A stretch of 64,000 nt of DNA from Deuterostichococcus epilithicus. Lineage: Eukaryota > Chlorophyta > Trebouxiophyceae > Prasiolales > Stichococcaceae. The position numbers were made by a program, and so were the translations under genes. Below the pieces are notes generated by a model. It ran no database searches and had not been told where the DNA came from. It saw only the letters and a program-made list of their open reading frames with translations. How positions within the stretch are numbered: position 1 is the stretch's first letter; each line of letters starts with the position of its first letter. The stretch spans positions 434,001 through 498,000 of the forward strand of contig JAVTLE010000008.1 of assembly GCA_033439295.1 (NCBI GenBank), written 5' to 3'. Shown one piece after another: positions 35,445 to 48,329 of the stretch.

Positions 35445-38400
35445 ATGGGCGTGCCAGCGTTCTACAGATGGCTCAGTGAGAGGTAGGAGCGGACTCCCTT
35501 GCCGGTGTACAGGGCTGGCAGCCGTACTTGGCGCCGCCGACGGCAGGCCACTCGGGCTGGCAGCATGAGAATGCGCTCGTTGACTGTCTCGTTGACGCGC
35601 ATCGCTGCGCCAATAGGTACCCAAAGATCATTGTGGACTGCGTGGAGGATGAGCCACAATGGGTGGACGGCACTGAAGTGCCCGTCGACACCTCGGGTCC
35701 CAACCCCAACGAGATGGAGTTTGACAACCTCTACCTGGTATGCGGCCCCTTCCATGCAGCTGCTGGGCCTGTGCCCCAAGAGTGCGATGGTGCTTGCGTC
35801 AACATATACAGCTGCCACCGAGGCAAAGACCCGCTACTCCTCTACGCCGCAGGACATGAACAACATCATCCACCCATGCTTCCACCCCGAGGACCGGGTA
35901 GGATCAGTTGCATGCCCGACTGCGACGCGCATGTTGTCTGCTGGCGGTCAGACTTGATGTGCACGAAGCAGCAACCCGTCTTCAGCGGTCCCACGCATCT
36001 GTGCCGCATGCATCTGCAGCCGGCGCCGACCACCGAGACGGAGGTCTTCCTGGCCATGTTCGAGTACATGGACCGCTTGTTCGGCATTGTGCGGCCACGC
36101 AAGCTGCTGTACATGGCCATTGGTGCGTCTCGGGCATTTGATGGCTTCTGCCAGCACACACCGCCTTGACATCAGGTTCACAAGCTCTGCCCACGGGATT
36201 AAGTGGAGCCGGAAGCACCCACAGCATCATGTTGAAACACTCAAGACACATTTGCCACCCATATGCGCAGACGGCGTGGCGCCGAGGGCGAAGATGAACC
36301 AGCAGCGCTCGCGGCGGTTCCGTGCGGCGCAGGAGCGAGAGGAGGCCGCCAAGGAGGAGACGCGCCTGCGCGCCGACATGGCCAAGCAGGTGCTGTTCGG
36401 CAATTTCAAAAATGCATCGCTCTGTCCTGGCCCGGAAGGGACGGGTGCTCTCCGTTCCTGGGGATTCCTGGGAATGGCATTCTGTTACCTACCTTCAGGG
36501 TGGGGGCCGGCACAGCCGTTGTGACATGCTTGCTTCGTGACATGCTTCCTTCAGGCATGGTTTGCCCTGTTGCGGCAAGTTGTAGGGACACATCTGGGGT
36601 TGCGCATTGGCCGAACAGCAATGTCTTGGCAGCTGGCGGCAGCCTGTCGCAGTTGGGGGAACGCAGGCACCGCCTGCAAAGGAGCTGCGAGGCTAGCGAC
36701 AGCGGCCGCCATCCTGCTGCAGGGCATCAAGCTGCCGGAGAAGGACGACACCGGGCACACGTGGGACAGCAACACCATCACACCGGGCACGCCCTTCATG
36801 CACCGCGCCTCCGTCGCGCTGCAGTACTACATCCACCTGCGCCTCAACTCCGACCCCGGCTGGCGCAACATCACGGTGCAGTGATGTGTCCTTTGGGCGC
36901 TGTTCACATTGCCATGGTCCCGACGGAGGTCTGCTGAGGGCATTGCGCAGCATGCGCTAGTGGAGCCGCGGCTGAGCAGCACCGCCCGCCCTCCCTGCTG
37001 CAGGTCATCCTGTCGGACAGCAACTCCCCCGGGGAAGGGGAGCACAAGATCATGAGCTACGTGCGGGAGCAGCGGGGCCGTCCCGGGTGGGCGCCCGACA
37101 CGCGGCACTGCCTGTACGGCCTGGATGCCGACCTTATCATGCTGGGGCTCGCCACCCACGAGCCCCACTTCGTCATCCTGCGGGAGGTGTGCAGCTGGCT
37201 GCGCTCACAATGCGTCAACTGTTTGGTGACGCCGTCTGACGCACACCGCCCAAACACGACCTGTGCCTGCATGGTGGCAGCCGCACTGGGCGTCTTTGTG
37301 CTGTGTGTTGCAAGCCCTTTCCTGCACCTGCGCACATCGAGATCGATGTGGCCCTGCATGCAGATCGTGATGCAGCCGCAGCGGGACGCGGGCCAGGCGG
37401 CGCCACGGGCGCAGATGCACACGCGAGACGACGCCTCTGCTCCAATGCCTGTGCAGAAGCCCCAGGTGGGCGCCTGTTCTGCCGTGGCCACCGTGTTCTA
37501 CAAGTGCCACCCGACTGTCCATGCTGCAGACAGGGTTGCTGTGTGCACCTTGTGGTGCGGAAGTCTCTGGTATTGCAGCCTGTCGCTGAGCAGGTCGTGT
37601 GAAAGCCGCATACCCAGGCCAAGCACTGTACCCTTGCTGCAGATCGCGAAGAAGCCGTACCAGTTCCTGCTGATCAGCGCCCTGCGGGAGTACCTAACAC
37701 TGGAATTCGAGCCGCCACGGCCGTTGCCCTTCGCCTACGACCCGGAGCGCATCATCGACGACTTCGGTGCGCTCGCACGGCAGCTTTATGTCTTGCAGCT
37801 CTACTGCCGGCTTTCGGTCTGCTGTCCATCTGCATGGCGGTCATCCGTGTTATGAGACGCCACGCTGACCTGCATTTTTACTTTTCAGACTGGTTTGAGA
37901 CTGGGCGGAGGGTTGCCGTCTGCCACAGTCGCGCGTACTGCTGCTGGGGCACTGAGTGCTTGCACTCCTGCTGCGCCGCAGTGTTCATGTGCTTTTTCGT
38001 GGGCAACGACTTCCTGCCGCACATGCCGACGCTGGAGATCCGGGAGGGCGCCATCGACACTCTCATGTCGGTGTACCGCCAGGAGCTGCCGCGCCTGGGC
38101 GGCTACCTCACCGAGGGCGCCAAGGTATTCTCCAATCTGATTTTAACTCATCTGAAGCTCACAAAGGAAGTGCAGGCTGCAGATATCCTGTGCCAACAGC
38201 ACCGATTGCACAGGGTGCCCGCCTGTCCCTGACACAGGCCAGGGGACAGGGGAGCGTGGCGCTTGGTTACGGCGCGCGGCAGCGGCTGGCTGCTGCGACC
38301 CGGAGCAAATTGAGGCTGGGGTCGAGCAGCCCCCCGTCCGACTTGCTGACTCGCTGCCCCCGTGCGCATGGCATGGCGACGGGCCCACACCACAGCTGGG

Positions 38401-41400
38401 CGCGGGTCACGCGCTCGAGACCGCCTCGCCAGCGTCTGATGCATTCTCAATTCAGATGCTGGACTGTAAAGTGCCGCTGCAACGCCTGATGGCAACCACG
38501 CGCAGGTGTGCCTGGACAAGGTGGAGGAGTTCATCCAGACGGTGGGCCGCTTCGAGGACGCCATCTTTCAGAAGCGCGCCCGGCTGCTGGCGGCGCAGCG
38601 CTCGCGCCGGGAGCGGGACAAGGCCCGCGCCGCCGACATCAAGGCCGGGCGCGGCGGCGGGCGCGGCGGCGGCGGGGGCGCGGCAGGGGGCCCGGCCGCT
38701 GGACGGCTGCTGCGCCCTCCGAGGAGTACCGCCAGAGCCTCTTCGCCCTCGGTGGGCCGAGCTCCAGTGTCACTCCTCTCTGAAGAGTTTGTGAGCCGCC
38801 GGACAATACCAAGCGCTTTGGTCGGAGGCGCGCTCTTGAGACTGGGATCTGCACAAATTGGTGGGCTTGTTGTCCTGGCTGTACAGAAGCCTGCATGCCT
38901 GGTAAAGGCGATAGCATCGTCATGTCAGGAAGCTCGCCTCAGTCTGCTACTTGCCGAAAATCACAGGCAGCAGCTCGGGCCCAGCGCCGCCGCCAGCTCT
39001 ACCGCCGGGTGTGCCGCCGCCGCCGGTGCTGAAGCCGCCCGGCCCGCTGCCACCCGGCCTCAGCTTGCTGGCGCCGCCGCCGGGTTTCAGCGTTGGCGGC
39101 CCGCCGCCGCCCACGGCTCCTCCAGCAGAGCCGGCTACGCATGATCCTCGCACGGCCAACGGCAACCCCGCCGGCGGCAACAGCAACCAGAGCGCGGCGC
39201 AGGCCCTGCGGGAGCGCATGCGTGCCAGCGTGAAGCGAGTGTCGCCAGAGGCGGCGGCGCCTGCAGATGACGAGGCGCCAGTCAAGAAGGTCAAATCGGA
39301 GGATGGTTCCGCGGTGCCTGTGCTCGCGGATGAAGAGGCGGCAGCGGCGGGAGCGGCTGCAGCACCAGCACCAGCACCAGCTGACGGCGCCGCGGCGCAG
39401 CAGCCCGCTGCTCCTGCGGAGGCGGCGCCCGGCGACGCCGCAGCGCCGCAGGGCGGCATCAAGCCGGAAGGCGGCCTGTCCGAAGCGCAGCCTGGGTCAG
39501 TGAAGCTGGAGGACGGCCCCGCGGCTGTCAAGGGAGAGGTCGTCGAGTCAGGGGTCGATGGCGCCGCCGACGGCGATGCAGACGCTGCTGGAGCAGATGA
39601 CGGCGAGGTGTGTTGTGGCTTGGATATTTCCAGGATTCCAGCGACCGATCCTGCTCTTCAGACAGGCCACAGATCCATGCGTTGATGCGTCAATGGGAGG
39701 TGGAGTGTCAATCGAGCAGTGTCTCCAGTGTCTTTGGGTGTGGAACTGTTTACAGTAGGAGCCCCAGCGGCCGCTGCGTGTGCACGACGCGGTTTTCTGG
39801 GACCATTATGAGTCTGTGAAGTGAAGCGCCTGCTTGAACCTGTGCAGGAGTCGGAGGCAGAGCGCCTCATGAAGGAGGAGGAGGAGGACGCTATGTCGGA
39901 ACTGAAACAGGACCTGGAGCTCTCAGACGCAGAGGCGGCGGCGGCCGCCGAGGCGGAGGCCGAGGCCGAGGCGGAGGCGGGCCGCAAGGCGGAGGCTGCA
40001 CTCAAGGCGCAGATGGCGGCCAGCCTGAAGGAGAAGGGCGACCTGTTCGACTCCATGATCGAGTCGGAGCAGAAAATCCGGCTGGGCGAGGAGGGCTGGA
40101 AGGAGCGCTACTACCAGGTTTGTTGCCTTGGTTGCCTTCGTCATCAGTTCTTTGCATTTCCGGGCACCCATGCGCGTGTTGAGGATGAGAGAGAGGCAAC
40201 GCGGTGAATCCTCTGCAGCCATAGTGGCTGGGCGGTCACTGACGGCACTGTCCGCTGCAGCACGGGAGCAGGCTGCTGCATCGCAGGAAGCCCGCTTCGG
40301 AGGGACACTGCTGCTGCTTTGCTTGGTGGGCACACGCGACGCAGCTCGAAGTATGGGACTCAAATGGGTGAAATACAGAGTTGGGAAGCCTCTCCNGCCA
40401 TGCACCGAGCTGTGNGAACCCGACCCCCCCCCCCGCCTCACATGGCTCGCTGTGTCCCCAAATTCAGGAGAAAACGGGGCTGACGGGGCCGGNGCAGGCG
40501 GCGGAGGTGCACAAGATGGTCAAGGCGTATGTGGAGGGACTGTGCTGGGTGATGGCGTACTACTACGACGGCGTCGCCTCCTGGACCTGGTACTACCCCT
40601 TCCACTACGCGCCCTTCGCCTCCGACCTGCGCGGCCTGCCGCAGCTGGGCATCACCTTCGAGCTGGGTGCGCCCTGTTGCCCCCCCCCCCCCGGGCCGTG
40701 TTTCTCCCTCCCCAGTGGCTGTGCCGGCATGTTGAGTGATGCCCATGCAGCCTGCGCATCAAGACAGTCGGGCGGCCTTGCCAGGCAGTGCAGCGACAGC
40801 TGGCCAGGCTCCGCAGTCTGCGCCAGCCAGTCAATGACACGGGCCAACGCTTCGAGGGTTCCCAAGTGGCCCTATAGAAACCCTGTTGGCGACTCTTTCG
40901 AGCCGTGCCGCAGGCGAGCCATTCAAGCCGTTCAACCAGCTGATGGGGGTGCTGCCGGCGGGCTCGGCGCACTGCCTGCCGGAGGCGTACCAGCCGCTGT
41001 TCACCGACGCCGAGTCGCCCATCCTCGACTTCTACCCGGCCGACTTTGCGGTGGACATGAATGGCAAGCGCTTCGCGTGGCAGGTGTGTGGCAAAAGGCT
41101 GTTTTGCCGTCAACTTGAGCAGACCACGACACAAGCTGAACGTACACTCAGTCGAGCAGGGCTTGCAGCCGGGCGTGACACAGTCAGCGGCGCCACCTTG
41201 TACCGTCATCATATCATTTCCGGAACATTATCCAACCACAAACAAGACCAGCCGAAGGAGGTTCGCTGATGAAGCATCGGCACCTTTCCTGTGCAACAGG
41301 GCGTGGCGCTGCTGCCGTTCATCGACGAGCGGCGGCTGCTGGAGGCGGTCACGCCGCGGGAGGACACGCTGACTGCGGAGGAGCAGTACCGCAACGCCAA

Positions 41401-43538
41401 GCGCTCGGAGCTGCTGTTCCTGGCCTCCTGGCACCCGCTGGCGCCCGACGTGTTCAGCATGGCGGAGGAGCACGCCGGGCTGGTGGGCGACGCGCGCTCG
41501 CAGGCGTACGCCCCCGTCGACCCTGCGGTGCGTCCTGCTCATGGCTTCCAGTGGCTTCCCGCTTGTCCTTTCATGGCTTCCCAGTGCTTGTCAGTGGCAT
41601 GCAACATCTGCAGGTGACCACAGGTTCAGCGGATGCCGAGCAGCGACCGTTGCGAGCACGCTTACTGCCTGTCAGCCTTGTGGACCCGCACCGCCGCACC
41701 ATACTGCTGTGCTACTGGCATGCCTGTAGAAGCCCAGCACGCTCTGGCAGGATGCTGACACGGGATCAGTGCCCTGACCCTCGCTTCGTTGCTGGTGCAC
41801 TGCAGTGCTGCACGAGCAGCCCCTACGGTCGTTAGGGTGCATGCGCCCTGACTGACTCGTCCATGGCTGCGCTGTCTGCAGTTGACGCGGGGCATGAACG
41901 GCGCGCTGCTGCTGACGGGCGGCGAGGCGTGCCCGGCGGTGGTGCCGGCGCCCTTCTCCCTGGGTCCCGATCTGACGTCCAATGCCGTCGTCGCGGCCGG
42001 CTTCCGGCTGCCGCCGCACCAGTTCCATGCGCCCAGGTGAGGTGTCGAGTCTCAAACATATTTGTGAGTCTCGTGCGATGTTCTCCTGCAGACGAGCACG
42101 ATGGGGGGGGCGGGGGGGGATCTTGTGTCTTAGGACGCTGTCTGCTCGCAGGCCTTGGACCTGAATTTGGCACGCTTGCCTTCACTTCGAGGTAGCTCGC
42201 TGAAGCAAGGAAGAATGCCGTGTAGGATCTCTGAGCAAACTCTGTGGCCTGCAGGTTACTGGAGGGTCATGTGCCAGAGCCCAAGCGGGTAGAGCATGCG
42301 GATCTGCCGCCGCCTAAGCCGCTGTGGCACGAGGACAACCGAGGCCGCAGGGTGTGCTTCTGTTGGGCTGGCAAACCACCTAATTCGCTGGCAATTAATT
42401 CAGCCAGCGCCTGCCCTCAAGCTCGCACACAGCACGCGCAGCAGTCAGGTCGCATGCCTCACAATGCACTATGGTGGTGGCTGTGCGCAATCATACGCAA
42501 TCACTGGGCTCTCAGCCTGACTCATCTGGTCGCCTGCAGGGCTTCCATGCGGAGCGGGAGCAGCGCGGTTTGACGGGCTACGGCGCCGCGCATGCGCCGC
42601 GGGGACCGCCCACGCAGGTCGGCCCTGCCGGCNTCCGCATGCTGCAGGCCGGGTNGGGCGGCGGAGCCGCGGTGCCGCCGCCGGCGCACTACAGCCGCGG
42701 CGGCGGCCCGCCGCCGCCCTTGCTGCCGCCTGGCCCCTATGCCAACGGCGGCTTCAGCGGCCGAGGCGGCGGCCCCGGGCACGGCTATGGCGGTCCGCCG
42801 CAGCAGCAGCAGCCACCGCCCGCATATGGCGGCGGCGGGTACGGCGGGCGCAGCGGCGGTGGCTTTGCGCCCATCGCCGCCCAGCAGCCGGCTTTCCAGC
42901 AGGCAGGGCCGGGTGCCTACCTGGGCGGTCGGCCACGGCCTGGCTCCAGGCCAGCTTTCGGCGCGCTGCAGCCCGCCTACCAGCCGCCGCCGCAGCAGTA
43001 TGGCGGTGAGAGCGATGCCATGCTTCCCCCACCTGCTTGCGTATTGGGCGGCGTCAGCTGCCGGCCACCAGCTGCGCCTGCGCTGCAGATGCTTGACATC
43101 ATGCTCCCCACACGTGGTGCCCTGCTGGTCATGGCAGGCTGCTGGAAACGGATGGCTGATGCTCAACATGCAGGCCCGCAGCAGTACCAGGCGCCGCCGG
43201 TGCAGCAGTATGCCGCGCCCGCGCAGCAGTACGGCGCCCCGCAGCAGCAGTACGGCCAGCAGCCGCAGCCGGCGCGCGGCTCCTACGCCGCGCAGCCATT
43301 CAGTCAGCCTGGGAGCTACGCCGCGCTGCCACAGCAGGGGTTCGGCGGCCCGCCGCCGGCCCAGTATGGAGCGCCGCCCGCCCAGCAGTTTGGCTCGCCG
43401 CAGCTGCAGCCAGAGTCGCAGGTGTTCAGCGCCAACCCCTTTGCGCCGCTCGTGCGGCAGGGGGCGCCCGTCGGCGGCATGCAAATGCAGCCGGGTGGCG
43501 GGCGCGGCGGCGGGCGGAGGGACCCCCGGCAGCGGTGA
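35445..43538 (+). CDS. XRN: 5'-3' exoribonuclease, XRN2/XRN4 type
   Basis: Processive 5'-monophosphate-dependent RNA exonuclease (Rat1/XRN2 or plant XRN4 type). Twenty exons: 35445-35482, 35617-35737, 35853-35897, 36020-36122, 36271-36389, 36723-36875, 37004-37186, 37364-37465, 37643-37766, 37982-38124, 38506-38751, 38967-39607, 39848-40117, 40468-40666, 40914-41083, 41300-41527, 41882-42036, 42255-42351, 42540-43005, 43174-43538. Product about 1,320 aa. Start [15 protein letters not shown]. Active-site blocks: [65 protein letters not shown]. Later blocks: [50 protein letters not shown]. The C-terminus is Gly/Gln/Tyr-rich (QQYG units) and ends [10 protein letters not shown]. Odd: the zinc-knuckle position holds a Cys-free 34-residue exon, and exon 11 changes frame once. 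N bases at 40396, 40415, 40493, 42633, 42656. Confidence 0.95.
43006..43173 (+). other. XRN last intron, 168 nt, in frame and stop-free
   Basis: The intron has a GTGAGA donor and a TGCAG acceptor, is a multiple of three and has no stop in the reading frame. If retained it would add 56 residues (starting [15 protein letters not shown]) to the Gln/Tyr-rich tail. The spliced form joins YGG to PQQYQAPP and continues the repeat, so I take removal as the norm. Confidence 0.7.
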
Positions 43539-44096
43539 AATCTCTGCAGTAGGCGCAGCTACTAGACATGCAGGTCCGTGGGGGAGCAGAGACGACGACA
43601 GAATGCTGTGACGATAGTTTTTCGGGAGGTGGTTGCTCGTGATTTTCCGTGGGGTCTGAGGAACAAGTCATGTGTTGTAGCATAACGCTGAGTGGAATAT
43701 GCAGCCTACCACTCGCATGATGCCCATTTGCCCTGGTTTCTGCGTCAACATTCGAACCCTGCAACTCGTTTCGGACATCTCTACCTCTCACATTGGAATC
43801 GCGCCACACAGACCTTGCGGGTGGGGCACTTGCGGGTGGCCGTGGCAGTCATCACCTTAGAGCAATCATTTCTATGGTCTTGGCTCCAAATCGCTTCACA
43901 CTCCATATGCCGCCCATTTGGCAGTGCAAATGCAACCTCTCCACATCGCAACTGCAATGCTCAGGCAAACCAGTCACAGCGGCAGAAACCAACAGGTCAT
44001 CATGTGGTGCAGTCGAGCGTGCATGCACGTGGCATTGTTTTCCGTCGCAGCTTTCCGCTGCAGCTGCAGCGGACGCCACGCGCGGGCGACCAGGCA
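43539..44096. other. Convergent 3' flanks of XRN and POLD2
   Basis: 558 bp between two stop codons, probably the two 3' UTRs. I find no convincing exon and no clear TGTAA signal on either strand. Confidence 0.6.
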
Positions 44097-47000
44097 TCAC
44101 GACAGGCAGGCGTCAAAGTGCAGCGGGTGCGGCTCCAGGGTGGCGATGTTCACCAGCACCGCGATGCCCGTCTTCCGGAACTCTGGCACCGCGACCAGCC
44201 GCACCTTCTGGCCCTCCGGACCTGCGCCCATGCAGTGGACAGGTTCGCATGGGCACGGGTACCTATGATGAATCTTTCACACCTGGCAGTGTCATCTGCA
44301 TTAAACATGCGCTGCCTCTGCACATCGATGTGTCCATCGGTGCACGAAACCATGACAACTTGCGCACTGATGCGCGCACCCGTCACGAGGCGGGTGCCAT
44401 ACGACGGCTGGCAGCCAGCGAAGAAGACGGCGGGTGCGGAGGTCAGGATGAAGGGGTCGGACTCGGACAGCGGCATCGCCGCGAGCGTGTCGGGCGCCGT
44501 CGGTACCATGTGCCGCCAGCTCAGCATCGCCTCCATGATGTCCAGCCGGTCGTCCATGTCCGAGTACCTGGTTGCGGGGCATGGAAGGGGAGAATGAGTT
44601 TTTGTTCCGGCTGCCTGGCAGCCGACGGCCTCTGGAAGTGGCGCTGTGCACCCGCAGCGCTACCGATAGTCCGTCGAGCTGATCGCCGGGGCCCAAGCAT
44701 TGAACAGGGGCAGTTTTGAGGATCGAAAGTACTTGCAGCACCAGCAGCGAAGACTTCGTCGCAGCCGCACAGTGGGATTCGTGCAGCTGGAGGAGGCAGG
44801 GCGCTGGGACATGCAGCGCAGGCAGGGCTGCGCAGACTTCGGTCGAGGAGCAGGGCCACGGCAAGGGCTGCGCACGCACTTCCACACGTCGTCCACGTTC
44901 TGGCCGGCGGTGCCCAGGAAGGCGGTGCCGTCGGCTGTGAACTCGTGCGGGTTGGTGACGGGGGCGAAGGTGGCGAAGCTGGCGGCGCCGGGGAACAGGC
45001 ACCGGTGCAGCGGCTGCTGCGGCAGCGCCGCCGAGGCGGGGTCGCCCGCGCCGGGCATGGCGTCCACTGGCAGCCCCGCCGCCAGCTGCGTGAAGCACAT
45101 GTCCATCTCCCTGCAGCGGCAGAGCGCCCGACGCGTCGCCGCTTGCAGAGCCGGTTCGGTCAGGGGTGCGGGAGCCGTCGCCTGGGGTCCAGACGCGTGA
45201 ATGCGAGAGTGCCAAGCATGCCTGAGGGAGCCCCGCCGCCTGAGCGGCGCTCTGCACATGCAGCACGGGACAGCGCCTCGAGCACAAGGCTGAAGTGGCT
45301 TGGACAGGGCCCCAGCACTCGTGACTGGCCGTTGCCGCACCGCACAGGCTGCAGCACGGTGTTGGCGGCGCGGAAGGAGGCGTGCGTGGTCGGCGCCGCC
45401 AGCGCGTCGACCGACGCGCGGTGCATCAGGCCGCCCGCCACCACCAGCCGCGCCACCTGTGCCCAAGATACGTGTGCTCCGAGCTGAGGGCCGCAGCAAG
45501 GCAGGCTGAAGGCGGCAGCAGGGCAGGCTGAGGGTGGCAGCAGGGCAGGCGAGATGACCTCTCTGATGTTCGGATGCCCTTAGACAGCAGAGTAGGGTGT
45601 CTGAGGGCAAGGTTGGTCGGTGGACATCCGGCTTGCAGCATGATGATGACATGCCAGCGCCTGAGATGGGCGACCAGCCAACAGCCGGATGCTTCACTGC
45701 TCGCCGACGGCGCCGAGCTGCCTGCACCGCCACCACGCCCTCGCAGACCCTGCAACCTTTCGGTGTGCATGTCCAAGACCGTAACCATAACCGTATTCGC
45801 AAGTCACCTGCGCGGCCTGCGCCTGGTCCTCGGGGCCGCCCAGCAGCCCCGTCAGCCAGTCCACCAGGAGGCTGACCGCCAGCGGCTCGCCGGCGTTGCC
45901 GCCGACGCCCAGGCCGGACACCAGCGCGACGTACTTCCTGCCGCCAGCGGGCGGCAGCGGCCGCGCNGGCTGCGNCGGCAGCGCCGCCGGCCGCCAGTCG
46001 CTGACCTGGAAGCTGCCGCCGGCCGCGGCGCTGCCGCGGACCATGACCGCCACGCCTGCGTATAGGGCCTAGGGCGGGTGAGTTCTTGCCAGCGTCCCGG
46101 CGCTACCTCGTGTTCACTCCAGGCAATGCCTCTCGAGAGCAGCGCCTCCGCTGCCGCCCTCGTGCAGGGACGCCACCCGGCGGCGATGGATGAGAACGAG
46201 GCGGCGACGCACAGCGCACCACATGCGCACCGGTGACGATGCGGCCGATGAGGGCCTCGCTGCCGCGCAGCACCATGCGAGCCTTTTCGTCCTCCAGGAT
46301 CAGCACATCGTCCCCGGCCGTCAGCTTGCCGGCGCCCACCGCGCCGCTGACGCCCCGCTCCTGCGTCTCGAGAGCCTCAAATCACTCCGACGCAGGCGCC
46401 CGGCGTCCTGCTGCCGGCCTCACCGTGCATGCGGCGGCTGCCGTGGTGTCGTGCGACGCGCCGTCGCCGGCGGGCGCGGTGCAACCCGGCAGGCAGCCGG
46501 CAGCCCTGGGATCACGGTGGGAGCGACTGGAGCCTCAGCAGAGCTGGGGGCGCACCGCGGGATGTGCCACACGGTTGTAAGTTTGGGTCATTTCATTCAT
46601 GGCACACCTTGACGTACTCATCCAGGATGTTGGGCTTGAGCCGCATCTCCTTGTATGCGGTGCCGATGACGAGGCTGTCCTGCCCCTCCGGCAGGTTCAG
46701 GATGCCCTCCACTGCGGCACCCAGGCGGCGGGGGCACTGTCAGGGTATAGATCAGCGTATCTGCACACTGCAAGCTGCACGATGTACGCTATGGGCTGCA
46801 GGTCGCGCTCTAGAGCAGCTGCAGCTTCCAGTTTTCTGCATGTCACGGTGGGGGCCGCCAGGGCATCATGTCAGGCATCGCCTCGGGTTGAGCTGCTGTA
46901 GTACCACCCAGCACACCTGGGACGCCGGGGAACTCCTTCGCCGCACGCGCCGTCAGGACCGGCCGCATGAGCGTGAGGCGCACGAAGTAGCTCTGCGCAT

Positions 47001-47271
47001 ACTGCCCATAAGCCTTCTCCTTGATCCGGAAGCGCTGCGCCTGCTTTGCAGCAAGGTCGACACGACTATTGAGTGCAATTCCGGCCCAGAGTCTGGCACA
47101 TTTCTTGCTTTTTTATGGATGGGGTTGCTGCATGAGGGTGTGCCGCAACCCGAAGACAGGCTTCACTTCAACCAAGTGCTGGCATGCTGCAGGACGCACC
47201 GTGTTTTCGTACTGAACAGTCGTGCGAGCGATGGGCGGCGGCGGCACCATGTCAGCTGGCGGCGCTGACAT
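44097..47271 (-). CDS. POLD2: DNA polymerase delta small subunit (POLD2, p50)
   Basis: Regulatory B-subunit of the replicative polymerase delta, linking the catalytic subunit to the other accessory subunits. Nine exons in gene order: 47271-47200, 47040-46917, 46711-46608, 46360-46231, 46055-45808, 45456-45346, 45181-44880, 44567-44380, 44221-44097. All junctions are GT-AG and the phases agree, giving 467 aa against 469 in human. Blocks: FRIKEKAYGQYAQSYFVRL, OB-fold part AGDDVLILEDEKARMVLRG, YVALVSGLGVGGN, LVDWLTGLLGG, calcineurin-like (inactive) domain with GLPVDAMPGAGDPASAALP, QQPLHRCLFPGA, FLGTAGQNVDDVWKYSDMD, RHMVPTAPDTLAAMPLSESD, VFFAGCQPSYGTRLVTG. An in-frame ATG at 47343 would add 24 residues, so the start is not fixed. 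N bases at 45967 and 45975 fall in exon 5. Confidence 0.96.
45485..45550. repeat. Three-copy 22-bp tandem repeat in a POLD2 intron
   Basis: Three head-to-tail units of TGAGGGYGGCAGCAGGGCAGGC type, in the intron between POLD2 exons 5 and 6. Confidence 0.88.
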
Positions 47272-48329
47272 GAGGTCCACGCCATTGCTGTGCCTGTGCA
47301 TGGTTGCCAAGATCAGGATCGAGTGCGACAGAAGATCGTCCACATGTCAGAAACGCAGCTGAGATGGTGGACATGAGCTGGCGGACGACCGCCGCCCTTG
47401 GCTGGCTGGCGGAGCTCACCTAGCATTGTCGACCTCCATGGGCAGACCTCCCATGCGGAGGGTGCTGATGCTTTCTCGCAGATTCTTTCAATTCCTGCCG
47501 GGTGTGTGTGACAGCGTTGCTCCGGCGTCCCTAGTCTTGGGGACAAGTTCACCCTGGATCTCCGTGTGACTCGACCACCGCCTGTCTGTTATCGGTGATT
47601 TGATCGATCTGGAGCTTCAAGATGCTTTGCTTCAGGCTGCTCAACCTACGTCGACGAGGTCGATGGCAAGTCAAATTCAAAATCAGTTGCTTTTTTGGCT
47701 CTTTCCAAGATATCTGCCGTCGCGGCCGCAGCAACTAGGACGCAATCGACTGCTAAGACTCAGGTATCTCAGTCGGATAGCAACACGCAAGCTTTGTCCT
47801 GCTTGCGGGCACCTCTCCCGTGAATGCAATGTGTTGCCACCCTGCTCGCACGTGCAATGTGCATGCTGTTCGCAGGATCACACACGGCTCGCTTTCACTG
47901 TCTGTAAGGTCCTGCCAGGGTCGCACGAGGTTGCTTGGGCCTGAAGCTAGGCTGACTTGTCCGGATCTGCGGCCAGGCTTCGACGTCACCAGCCTTGGAC
48001 TCTGCAAAACCATCATAAGCAACGGGGTCTGGTCTACATTCAGGCTCCTCTTGGTCGATTGTGTTGATCTGACACGTCTGAATAAGTACCAGACGCTGCG
48101 CTACTAGCGGTTTGACGCAGCACAGGTGAGTTGTCTTGCTGACCCATGCAGGGTGCTTCGGGCTGAAGCCGGGCGCAGCGCCTACACCAATCCCTGTCAG
48201 GGCACGAGGGTCTGCCCCACTGCATCACCTCTCACTCGGCACCAGAAAGACCCTCTTGTAGTTCCACGACGCAGGGCCTGCGCCTCATGGGCGCTTCCCC
48301 GGCGTTGCCCTGCGCGTCCCGACACTGCC
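47272..48329. promoter_or_regulatory. Divergent region, POLD2 (minus) and membrane-protein gene (plus)
   Basis: About 1.06 kb between start codons. It must hold both promoters. From about 47.55 to 48.11 kb the sequence is less GC-rich than either gene and contains broken open frames on the plus strand, one with CPACGHLSRECNVLPPCSHV and a following frame ending TRLNKYQTLRY. I cannot assign these to a gene; they may be a decayed insertion or unrecognised 5' exons. Confidence 0.4.
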
